From the NCBI GenBank assembly GCA_946885545.1, contig CAMPGP010000128.1, forward strand, positions 1 to 6,568: a DNA stretch of 6,568 bases, written 5' to 3'. The notes under the pieces were generated by a model that was not told the origin of the DNA, did no database searches, and saw only the letters and a program-made list of their open reading frames with translations. Numbering within the stretch: the stretch's first letter is position 1; every line of letters starts with the position of its first letter. This document shows positions 1-6,568 of the stretch, piece after piece. The DNA is from an uncultured Altererythrobacter sp. GTDB taxonomy: Bacteria > Pseudomonadota > Alphaproteobacteria > Sphingomonadales > Sphingomonadaceae. Both the position numbers and the translations under genes were made by a program.

Positions 1-862
1 CCTCGGCCAGCACCGCCTCGGCGTCCTTGTCGATCGACACATCCGGCCGCGCGGCGCGGAAATAGGTGGCGAAGGTCAGCGGGGCATGGCCCGGTGGCTC
101 GACATAGCCGACGTCGACATAGACGCTGGCGATCCCGGGCCAGAGCGAGGTGCCGGTCTTGTCCCCCGCGGGCCAATCGGGCGGCAGCCCGGCGCGCACG
201 CGGTTCGCGCCGGTGCGTGTTTCGGCCATCCAGCGCTTGAGTGTGGTGCGCGCCGCCTCGCCCAGCGCGTCACCGTAGAGCAGCGTGCCGAGCGTGCGCG
301 CCATTGCCGCTGGCGTCGTGGTGTCCATGATCTCGCCGGGCGGGACGTAGTTCAGCTCGGGCTCGGTGCGGTCGAGCCTGCTTGCCGTGTCGCCCAGCGA
401 GCGCCAGTAGGCGGTGAGGCGCTCGGGGCCGCCCAGTCGGCGCAACAGGACATTGGCCGCGGTGTTGTCGCTCAGCGTCTGGGTGGCTTCGGCGAGTTCG
501 CGCATCGTCGCACCCTGTTCGAGCCGCTCCCGCGCGAAGGGCGCGTAGTCGAGCAGATCGGCGCGGGCCCAGCGCAGTCGCTCGTCCGCATCCACCTCGC
601 CCGTTTCGTCCAGGTGCAGCACGAGCGCCGCGAGCGAGAGCTTGAACGACGACAGATGCGGGAAGCGCGCGTAGTCCGCATGGCCCCACACGCGGCCCGT
701 CCCGGTGTCGAGCACCGCCGCGCCCAGCGTGCCGTTGGCCGAGGCCTCGACGATCCGCAGCAGCGCACCGAAGCGCCCCGGCCGGTCGCGCTCGACCGGC
801 ACGCAAGCCCCGGCGGCGAGCGCAAGAGCCGATCCGATGAGCGTGCGGCGATCGATCGTCAC
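1..862 (-). CDS. bla: Class A serine beta-lactamase, Tat/lipoprotein-like (3' end missing)
   Basis: This is a periplasmic enzyme that hydrolyses beta-lactam antibiotics through an acyl-serine intermediate. The visible 287 residues carry all class A motifs in the right order and spacing: SSFK at 71-74 (nucleophile Ser71, Lys74), SDN at 131-133, EPELN at 167-171 (general base Glu167) and KTG at 235-237. Long stretches around these motifs also look like class A enzymes (LDYAPF near 104, DTTTPAAMARTL near 180, RAGLPPDWPAGDKTG near 223). Aligned by eye, Arg221 and Thr238 correspond to standard positions 220 and 237. The N-terminus has a twin-arginine motif (DRRTLIG, 4-10), a short hydrophobic stretch and a possible lipobox cysteine at 20 (AGAC). 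This suggests Tat export and perhaps lipid anchoring, although Ala at lipobox -3 is weak. The GTG start overlaps the acetyltransferase stop (GTGA) and has GGAGA seven bases upstream. Compared with the usual ~290 residues, only a short C-terminal helix segment is lost at the window edge. The substrate range cannot be read from sequence. Confidence 0.93.
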   Translation of the reverse strand, partial: MTIDRRTLIGSALALAAGACVPVERDRPGRFGALLRIVEASANGTLGAAVLDTGTGRVWGHADYARFPHLSSFKLSLAALVLHLDETGEVDADERLRWARADLLDYAPFARERLEQGATMRELAEATQTLSDNTAANVLLRRLGGPERLTAYWRSLGDTASRLDRTEPELNYVPPGEIMDTTTPAAMARTLGTLLYGDALGEAARTTLKRWMAETRTGANRVRAGLPPDWPAGDKTGTSLWPGIASVYVDVGYVEPPGHAPLTFATYFRAARPDVSIDKDAEAVLAE

Positions 863-1323
863 AGCCGTTTCTCCATGCACATGCTGAATTCGTCGGAGAC
901 ATAGTCGCCGAATGGGGCGCATTCGGCAAATCCGTGCTTCCGGTAGAGCTGGACGGCGGGGAGGAACGGTTCGGGCCGCCCGGTCTCCAGCCCGACCCAG
1001 CGATAGCCGCGCGCCTCGGCCTCGGCCATCAGGTGGCGCAGGATCGCCTCGCCGGCGCCCTTGCCGCGATAGGCGGGCGCGGCGCGCATCGATTTGAGTT
1101 CGCCGCGATCGGGCGCGAGTTCCTTCAGCGCGCCGACCGCGGCCAGCGCGTCGCCATCCCAGGCGGCGAAGAACGAAACTTCGGGCGCTCGCAAGCGTTC
1201 GGCGGGCAAGGCATGGACGCTGCACGCGGGCGACCACTGGTGCATCTCGTCGAGATGCGCCTGCAGCAGCGCTAGCACCGCTTCTCCGGTGCAGTCGTCG
1301 CGCACGATCCGGTAGTTCGCCAT
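859..1323 (-). CDS. GNAT-family N-acetyltransferase
   Basis: This cytosolic acetyl-CoA-dependent acyltransferase has 154 residues, a normal size for a single GNAT domain. The acetyl-CoA loop (motif A) is visible as RAAPAYRGKGAGEAIL at about 80-95, with R86-G87-K88-G89-A90-G91 forming the R-x-x-G-x-G/A pattern. It is preceded by the beta4 strand region GELKSMR (74-80). Motif B is the LETG strand at 112-115 followed by AVQLYRKHGF (123-132), the usual end of the fold. The overall pattern, including the EMHQWSP segment near 26 and the FGDY segment near 138, resembles the YsnE-like GNAT group; I judge this by eye. The acceptor substrate is unknown. I chose the ATG at 1323 because GNAT homology begins there and GGGAAA lies just upstream, though that site is close and weak. 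A GTG at 1338 would add five residues. The gene precedes the beta-lactamase with a 4-base overlap, so the two are probably co-transcribed. No functional link is implied. Confidence 0.88.
   Translation of the reverse strand: MANYRIVRDDCTGEAVLALLQAHLDEMHQWSPACSVHALPAERLRAPEVSFFAAWDGDALAAVGALKELAPDRGELKSMRAAPAYRGKGAGEAILRHLMAEAEARGYRWVGLETGRPEPFLPAVQLYRKHGFAECAPFGDYVSDEFSMCMEKRL
870..874 (-). promoter_or_regulatory. Shine-Dalgarno site for the beta-lactamase GTG start
   Basis: GGAGA on the minus strand lies seven bases before the GTG at 862. It sits inside the last codons of the acetyltransferase gene. It supports the GTG start and suggests translational coupling of the two genes. Confidence 0.6.
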
Positions 1324-1522
1324 GCTTTCCCGATTCACGCTCCTGGCGGCCTTGGCAAGCGCCGCTGCCTCGATCTCGAATCCGGCTCGACTCCACCGGC
1401 CGGGCGGGCGTAATCCTGTCGCACTTTGGGGCCGGCCGGAAAAGGTCGCCCATTCCGACTCCAAGGCATCGACGCCGGGGCGGTATCCTGCCGCCGCCGG
1501 ATGCAATGGGGAGACTACGGAA
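1324..1522. promoter_or_regulatory. Divergent intergenic spacer, presumed promoters
   Basis: This 199-base stretch lies between divergent genes and should hold the promoters of the acetyltransferase/beta-lactamase unit and of the exported-protein gene. I see no convincing -35/-10 pair. TATCCT at 1484-1489 resembles a -10 box for the plus-strand gene but lacks a good -35 at 16-18 bases. The octamer CGACTCCA occurs twice (1388-1395 and 1456-1463), and there is a GGCCGGCC palindrome near 1431-1438. Both could be chance in GC-rich DNA. GGGGAG at 1508-1513 is the ribosome binding site of the downstream gene. The regulatory role is inferred from gene orientation only. Confidence 0.35.
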
Positions 1523-1972
1523 ATGAACAAGTTCGCACTCGCCGCGCTTGGCGCGGCAACGCTTTCGTTCGGCTTGCCGCAAGCCGCATCGGCCCAGTCG
1601 GCCTATCCCGTCGATCCGGGAGATTACGTCGAAGTCGGGATGATCTCGGTCGACGACGGTCACGCGCTTGATTACGCCAATTACCTCGCCGCCGGTTATC
1701 GTACGTCGCAGGACTTCGCGAAGGCGCAGGGCTGGATCACCGATTATCAGATCTGGACGAGCGTGAACCCGCGCAACGGCGAGGCCGACGTCTATCTCGT
1801 GACGTGGTTTCCGAGTTTCGCCGACGCCGAGGAAGACATGCGGCGCAACCAGATGTTTCTCGACCACATGAAGCGCACCGAAGCGCAGTTGCAGGCCGAA
1901 TCGGGCAAGCGCGCCGAATATCGCAAGCAGATGGGCTCGATGCTGTTCCGGGTACAGAACTGGAACGATTGA
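1523..1972 (+). CDS. Small exported protein of unknown function
   Basis: The product has 149 residues. It starts with a typical Sec signal peptide: Lys3, a hydrophobic core at 4-18, and a probable cleavage after ASA (22-24), leaving about 125 residues in the periplasm or outside. I do not recognise a named family. The mature part begins with a short strand-like segment (DYVEVGMISV, 34-43). A helix with several tyrosines follows, then WITDYQIWTS (71-80) and the strand DVYLVTWFPSF (89-99). It ends with a charged helical stretch (101-136) and the strand MLFRVQNW (140-147). This alternation suggests a ferredoxin-like alpha/beta barrel monomer such as the ABM/Dabb group, but only as a guess. There are no cysteines and no clear catalytic motif. 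The start at 1523 is fixed by the signal peptide and by GGGGAG nine bases upstream; the frame is open further upstream but not protein-like. It is a single-gene unit converging on the RDD gene, with a hairpin beyond its stop. Confidence 0.85.
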   Translation: MNKFALAALGAATLSFGLPQAASAQSAYPVDPGDYVEVGMISVDDGHALDYANYLAAGYRTSQDFAKAQGWITDYQIWTSVNPRNGEADVYLVTWFPSFADAEEDMRRNQMFLDHMKRTEAQLQAESGKRAEYRKQMGSMLFRVQNWND

Positions 1973-1986
1973 AGTTCGAGATGCGG

Positions 1987-2018
1987 GGCGGACGGGTTCC
2001 TAGCCGAACTTGTCCGCC
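1987..2018 (+). terminator. Hairpin between convergent genes, candidate terminator
   Basis: In the plus-strand transcript, 1987-1999 pairs with 2006-2018 in a 13-bp stem (two G-U wobbles, no mismatch) around the six-base loop CUAGCC. It starts 15 bases after the stop of the exported-protein gene, so it could end that transcript. There is no U-run after the stem (CUUACGCUU follows), so it is not a textbook intrinsic terminator. On the minus strand the two wobbles become A-C mismatches, so the fold is weaker in that direction. The RDD stop codon lies inside the loop. Confidence 0.5.
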
Positions 2019-2920
2019 TTACGCTTGCCGAAGCGCATGTCGCCTTCGAGCCGGGCGCGCAGCTGGGCGTAGAATGCCTCGAGGAAGGCGCGCTCGTCGC
2101 CGCTGCCGGGGTTCCAGCCGATCTTGCGGCAGATCGCCTCGTGGACCGATGCGAGCGCGTCCGGCCGCCCGTCGCGCAGCACTCGTTCGAGCGTCTGCAG
2201 TTCGTATTCGCCGTAGATCGCCAGCTCGGCTTCGCCGAAGCGGTATTCTGCGCCGGTCAGGCTGCTCGACCCCTCGCGCGCGGCGCCTTCGGTGGAGAGC
2301 GCTTGCGCCAGCTTGGCTCGCGGCGCCTCGACTACCCAGGTGCCCGCGATCAGGTCGCCCGCGCGCAAGGCGTCGCGGTTGAAGAACGGGAACAGCACGA
2401 AGACGAGGAACCAGGCGGCGGCGGCGATGCCCGCCAGCCCCGCTTCGCCGCTCGGCGCGACGAGGACGAACACAAGCGGAAGGAACAGCTCGATATCGCG
2501 CAGGAGATTGCGCGCGACCACTGCTTCCGGGGTCAGGCGCCCGCCGTCGTAGGATGCGACACGGATGCCCGCCGCGCGCTTGCCGAAGGTCGCGCCGCGC
2601 GGGCCCATCTCCATGACCATGAAGTAGCCGTTCCACAGCAGGAACCAGAACAGCGTCCAGAATACCGCGATGAATTCGGCCGCGCCGCTCATCTCGTCAT
2701 TTTCGCCCGCGCCGTCGAACAGCCCGCCGCCGATCCAGATCAGCAGCAGCGTGACTCCGATGCCCACCACCGTCATCAGCACCAGGTCGAGGATCAGCGC
2801 CCCGGCGCGCGCGCTGCGGCTGGCGACGGTGAAGGGCAATGCGATGCCTTCCGGCGTCACCACCTCGCGGCGGCGCTTCGCCCGTTGGGCGAGGTGGGAC
2901 GCTGCCTGCGCGGAGCTCAT
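2000..2920 (-). CDS. RDD-family membrane protein with cytosolic C-terminal domain
   Basis: This is the last gene of the MoxR operon, 306 residues. RDD-domain features are clear. The first membrane segment carries the R-x-x-R...D signature (Arg35, Arg38, Asp45). FGKRAAGIRV at 112-121 and RNLLRD at 137-142 follow, and NRDALRAGD at 181-189 is the conserved exit motif. Membrane segments lie at about 40-64, 82-103, 143-155 and 162-180. The first ~20 residues are basic and soluble. Residues ~207-306 form a charged, soluble tail with YRFGEAELAIYGEYELQ near 226 and a long helical end. This tail is longer than a minimal RDD domain and probably faces the cytosol. RDD proteins have been linked to transport in some cases, but no substrate can be assigned here. 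The ATG overlaps the SpoIIM-family stop by four bases (ATGA). The nearest upstream purine stretch, GGAAAG, is 11 bases away, so translation may depend on coupling. Confidence 0.88.
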   Translation of the reverse strand: MSSAQAASHLAQRAKRRREVVTPEGIALPFTVASRSARAGALILDLVLMTVVGIGVTLLLIWIGGGLFDGAGENDEMSGAAEFIAVFWTLFWFLLWNGYFMVMEMGPRGATFGKRAAGIRVASYDGGRLTPEAVVARNLLRDIELFLPLVFVLVAPSGEAGLAGIAAAAWFLVFVLFPFFNRDALRAGDLIAGTWVVEAPRAKLAQALSTEGAAREGSSSLTGAEYRFGEAELAIYGEYELQTLERVLRDGRPDALASVHEAICRKIGWNPGSGDERAFLEAFYAQLRARLEGDMRFGKRKADKFG

Positions 2921-3978
2921 GTTGGGCTCGCTTTCCGATTGCGCCCGAAAGCGAAGAAATAGGCGAGCCAGAACAGCAGCATCGTCACCCCGATCAGCCC
3001 GCGCCCTTCCATGCCGAGCAACTGGCGCGGGAATGCTTCGAGCAGGGCGGCGAAGACCAGCATGAAGATCACGCCGACCATGACCTGCGCACCGCGCCGC
3101 CCGCTTTCGGCCGCAGCGGCGAGGATCGAGCGCGTGCCGGGAAAGGCCATCGAGCGCCCGATGTGCATGCCCGCCGCGCCCGCGAGCAGGATCGCGAACA
3201 GCTCGGTCGTGCCATGGACGCTGAGCCAGGCGGCGAATTCGAGCGTCAGGCCTGCCTCACTATAGAGCCACAGCATCGCGCCCAGCATGGCCATGTTGTG
3301 CAGCAGCAGCATCAGCGAGGGAATGCCGAAGGCGAAGCCCAATGCGAAGGCGAGGATGGAAACCCCCGCGTTGTTGCTGAACAGGAAGGCGGCGAAGGCG
3401 GACAGGCCCTGCGTATCCTTCTCCACCTGCAGACTTTCGAGCAGCACCTCGCGGCTCGCGCCGGGCACCCGGGTGTCGGCGAACTGCACCGGGACGAGCG
3501 AATAGTACCACTCCCGGTCCTGCAGCACGAGTAGCCATCCGACCACCGTGCCCGCCACCATCACCGCCAGCGCGACGCAAATGTCGAGCCAGATGCCGCG
3601 TATCGAGCGGCTCAGCCCGCCGCCGAGGAACCGCCGGAGCCAGGCGACGAACCCCTCGCGCGGCCCATAGACCTGGAACCATGCGCGCTGGACCAGCGAA
3701 TCCAGATATTCGAGCGTCGCGGCGTCGAGCGAGGTCTCGCGCGCGACCGCGAGGCTGGAGGCGGCGGTGCGGTAGAGCGCGGGCAGCGCCAGCACGTCTT
3801 CGTCCGACAGCCCGCGCAGCCGCCCCTTCTCCATGCGCACGACGATGTCTTCGAGCCGTTGCCATTCGCGCTCGCGTTCGAGCCGGAAACGGTCCGAACG
3901 CAATGCGGCTGCCTCGATCTCGGGCGGCGGCGCGACCTCGGCGCTGCGGAACAGCTTCGTGAACATCGGGGCCTTCAC
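2917..3978 (-). CDS. SpoIIM/DUF95-family multi-pass membrane protein
   Basis: This integral membrane protein belongs to the stage II sporulation protein M (DUF95) family. Non-sporulating bacteria use the same fold, so the name does not imply sporulation. It has 353 residues from the GTG start. A soluble, charged, helical N-terminus (~1-115) precedes membrane segments at about 130-152, 195-219, 221-240, 256-275, 297-317 and 327-345. Family marks include FLFSNNAGVSILAFALGF (198-215, with the SNN turn), a GIPS turn at 218-221 and HGTTELFAILLAGAAG (255-270), where His255 and Glu259 are the usual conserved polar residues. The GTG at 3978 overlaps the DUF58 stop (GTGA) and has GGAGG seven bases upstream. 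An ATG at 3966 would remove four residues and has GAAGG five bases upstream; both starts are plausible. The gene lies between the DUF58 and RDD genes with 4-base overlaps on both sides. A complex of the three proteins is likely, but this is inference. Confidence 0.9.
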   Translation of the reverse strand: MKAPMFTKLFRSAEVAPPPEIEAAALRSDRFRLEREREWQRLEDIVVRMEKGRLRGLSDEDVLALPALYRTAASSLAVARETSLDAATLEYLDSLVQRAWFQVYGPREGFVAWLRRFLGGGLSRSIRGIWLDICVALAVMVAGTVVGWLLVLQDREWYYSLVPVQFADTRVPGASREVLLESLQVEKDTQGLSAFAAFLFSNNAGVSILAFALGFAFGIPSLMLLLHNMAMLGAMLWLYSEAGLTLEFAAWLSVHGTTELFAILLAGAAGMHIGRSMAFPGTRSILAAAAESGRRGAQVMVGVIFMLVFAALLEAFPRQLLGMEGRGLIGVTMLLFWLAYFFAFGRNRKASPT

Positions 3979-5309
3979 CCGATCGCCTCCGTCCGCTTGA
4001 TCTCGAGGTAGCGGTCGATCAGGCGGTAGCCGATCCGGTCCCACGGTGCCTCGATGATGTCGACGCCCATCCGGCGCAGCCGCTGGAGCACGAGCGCGCG
4101 CTGGCGCAGGAGGGTATCAGCGGTGACCGCGGTGGCGAGCGCGTCGAGTGTGTCGGGCTCCGCCTCGGACAGCGCGGCGAGGTCTTCGTCCTCCATCGTC
4201 ACGAACAGCACGAGATGCCGCTCGACCAGCCGGGCGACGCTTTCGATCATCAGCTCGGCCCCGGTCGGATCGGTGAAATCGGAGAACAGCACGATCAGCG
4301 AGCGACGCTGGAGCCGCGCCGAGAGCGTGGCCAGCGCGAGCGTGAAGTTGGGCTCCTCGGCATGGTAATCGAGCCCCGCGGCGGCGCGTTGGAGGCGGTG
4401 GAAGTTGCGCGATTCGCCCACGAACGGCGTCGACAGCTCGGGCCGCCGGGCGAAGCCGAACAGCGCCACGCGGTCGCCGCCCTTCAATGCGACGTAGCTG
4501 GCGGTAAGTGCGGCGGTGACCGCGCGATCGATGCGCGGCAGGCCGCCTACCGGCTCGCACATCGCCTGCCCGCAATCGAAGGCGAAGACGATCTGGTTGT
4601 TGCGCTCGCTCTCGTTCTCGCGAGCGTAGAGCCGCGTGTGGCGCGCGCTCGCTTTCCAGTCGATGCGGCGCCGGTCCATGCCCGGCTCGTATTCGCTCAG
4701 CGCCTCGAACTGGGTGCCTTCGCCGCGGATTCGACGCGCGATGAGGCCGAACTGCGCATCGCGAAGGAACGCCTGCAGCTCGGGGCTGCGCACCGGGGCG
4801 AGGTCGGGCCAGACGCGCACCGGACGGTCGAGCGCATGGCTCGCCTGCCGCGCGCCGAGCCCGAGCGGGCCGGCCCAGCGCAGCCAGATGCGCTTCACCA
4901 TGGCGGTACCGCGGCGCGCGGGGGTGAGCGCGACCTTGCCTTCCCACGCGCCGGTCGCGCGGTCGAGCGTCGCAGCGAACTGCACGCCGCCCGCCGGATC
5001 GAGCCGCGGATCAAGCGCCAGCGCGATCTCCAGCGGAGACCGTGCCGCGCGACCGGCGAATTCGGCCATCGCCACCAGGTCGAACGGCTCGCCCACTTCG
5101 GCGTCGGCGGGCGCGTGGAGCCGCCAGCCGGTCATCCGCCCGGCCAGCGCGCCGTCCAGCAGCACCAGCGCCAGCAGCGCGACACCCGCCGCGGGCGCGA
5201 TCACCCATGCCCCCGGGGCCGCGGCGGCGATCACGATCGCGAGCGGCGCGGCAAGCGCCGCCAGCCAGGCAGTGCGCGCGGTGGGGACGATGGGAAAAGC
5301 GAGCTTCAT
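3975..5309 (-). CDS. DUF58-domain protein, membrane-anchored VWA-like partner of MoxR
   Basis: The product has 444 residues. Two hydrophobic segments at about 14-31 and 34-52 anchor the N-terminus. A beta-rich region follows (65-170), with the GPLGL motif at 147-151 typical of DUF58 proteins. The DUF58 signature is at 206-222, with Tyr207, Gly210, Asp212, Arg215, Asp217, Trp218 and Lys219. The C-terminal half resembles a von Willebrand A fold: strand IVFAFD (240-245) ending at the metal-site position, then helix RAVTAALTASYVAL (262-275), GDRVALFGF (278-286) and LIVLFSDFTD (338-347). The usual D-x-S-x-S metal motif is DCGQA (245-249), so both serines are lost and metal binding by that site is doubtful. 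DUF58 proteins are regularly encoded next to MoxR ATPases and are thought to act as their adaptors or targets. The gene starts ten bases after the MoxR stop, with only a weak AGG in reach, and overlaps the next gene by four bases. The exact role is unknown. Confidence 0.92.
   Translation of the reverse strand: MKLAFPIVPTARTAWLAALAAPLAIVIAAAAPGAWVIAPAAGVALLALVLLDGALAGRMTGWRLHAPADAEVGEPFDLVAMAEFAGRAARSPLEIALALDPRLDPAGGVQFAATLDRATGAWEGKVALTPARRGTAMVKRIWLRWAGPLGLGARQASHALDRPVRVWPDLAPVRSPELQAFLRDAQFGLIARRIRGEGTQFEALSEYEPGMDRRRIDWKASARHTRLYARENESERNNQIVFAFDCGQAMCEPVGGLPRIDRAVTAALTASYVALKGGDRVALFGFARRPELSTPFVGESRNFHRLQRAAAGLDYHAEEPNFTLALATLSARLQRRSLIVLFSDFTDPTGAELMIESVARLVERHLVLFVTMEDEDLAALSEAEPDTLDALATAVTADTLLRQRALVLQRLRRMGVDIIEAPWDRIGYRLIDRYLEIKRTEAIG
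3986..3990 (-). promoter_or_regulatory. Shine-Dalgarno site favouring the GTG start of the SpoIIM-family gene
   Basis: A consensus GGAGG on the minus strand, seven bases before the GTG at 3978, lies in the last codons of the DUF58 gene. Its spacing suits the GTG and is too long (19 bases) for the ATG at 3966. It therefore decides the start call in favour of GTG, though not absolutely. Confidence 0.55.
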
Positions 5310-5319
5310 GCGGACGGGC

Positions 5320-6278
<959 letters not shown>

Positions 6279-6282
<4 letters not shown>

Positions 6283-6568
6283 CGGGTCAGTTTCCTTTCG
6301 AGTGCCTTGAGCGCGCTCGCGGCGCGCAGGATGTCGTGGGGCCGGCTCGCACCGCGCAGCGCGGCAGCGCTGTCGGCGAAGCGCGGCGCATCGGGCGCGC
6401 GGCGAGCGATGGCCTGGTCCAGCGCGTCGTCGTCCGCGCTGCGCAGACGCAGGGCGGCGGCGATCCGGTGGCGGATGGTTTCGATATAGGGCGCGGTCAG
6501 CAGGTGGAGCCGCCGCGTGCGCAGGATGAATGCCGCGCCGTTCGCCACCAGGCGGCGCTTGCCAAAGG
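6279..6568 (-). CDS. C-terminal part of a probable DUF4350 membrane protein (5' end missing)
   Basis: Only the last 95 residues are visible; the reading frame stays open to the right edge, so the true start is outside. This part has no membrane segment. It starts with a basic stretch ([10 protein letters not shown]) and continues as charged amphipathic helices ending in [14 protein letters not shown]4350 proteins of MoxR operons typically have an N-terminal membrane helix, a periplasmic domain, a second helix and a cytosolic helical tail like this one. I base the call on position directly upstream of MoxR and on that tail, not on a diagnostic motif. A GTG at 6548 could in principle start a short 89-residue protein, but the open frame before it and the operon context argue for a truncated longer gene. 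The stop overlaps the MoxR start by four bases, indicating coupled translation. Confidence 0.6.

Noticed and set aside
86..904. Plus-strand open frame opposite the beta-lactamase
   Set aside because: The minus strand encodes a beta-lactamase with all catalytic motifs in register; the plus-strand product is arginine-rich and unlike a real protein.
1484..1489. TATCCT as a -10 promoter box
   Set aside because: No acceptable -35 hexamer lies 16-18 bases upstream, so this single hexamer is not enough to call a promoter.
1322..1522. N-terminal extension of the exported protein from 1322
   Set aside because: It would bury a clear signal peptide inside the protein and pass over the GGGGAG site at 1508-1513. 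The start at 1523 fits both.
1324..1530. N-terminal extension of the acetyltransferase up to 1530
   Set aside because: The added residues do not resemble a GNAT domain and would place the start inside the divergent exported-protein gene. The ATG at 1323 gives the normal GNAT length.
2141..2962. Plus-strand open frame opposite the RDD gene
   Set aside because: The product is dominated by Arg, Ala, Gln and Glu with no domain or signal peptide, and it mirrors the codons of the RDD gene, which has clear family motifs.
2917..3978. Literal sporulation function for the SpoIIM-family protein
   Set aside because: The family is widespread in non-sporulating bacteria and the MoxR operon context is not a sporulation locus; the name reflects homology only.

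Overview
The window is GC-rich and densely coded. Its wobble positions are almost always G or C, and genes often meet in 4-base ATGA or GTGA overlaps. The protein types and composition suggest an alphaproteobacterium of the Sphingomonadales, perhaps Erythrobacteraceae. That placement is inferred from general resemblance and was not tested by search. I see no RNA gene, CRISPR array, insertion sequence or sign of recent transfer.

Left part (1-1323, minus strand): a two-gene unit. A GNAT-family acetyltransferase overlaps by 4 bases the start of a class A serine beta-lactamase. The beta-lactamase has every catalytic motif and a Tat/lipoprotein-like N-terminus, and its last residues run off the left edge. 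A 199-base divergent spacer (1324-1522) separates this unit from a plus-strand gene (1523-1972). That gene encodes a small exported protein of unknown function. It converges on the large operon, and a 13-bp hairpin at 1987-2018 spans the end of the operon's last gene.

Right part (2000-6568, minus strand): one tightly packed operon read right to left. It runs: C-terminal part of a probable DUF4350 membrane protein (partial), MoxR-type AAA+ ATPase, DUF58 protein, SpoIIM/DUF95-family membrane protein, RDD-family membrane protein. Three of the four junctions are 4-base overlaps and the fourth is a 10-base gap, so the genes are probably co-transcribed and translationally coupled. The likely arrangement is a membrane complex: a cytosolic MoxR ATPase works through the DUF58 adaptor on the SpoIIM and RDD membrane proteins. 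This gene set recurs in several bacterial phyla, but its biochemical job is not established. It is the most interesting part of the window, although the set itself is not new. The operon promoter lies beyond the right edge.
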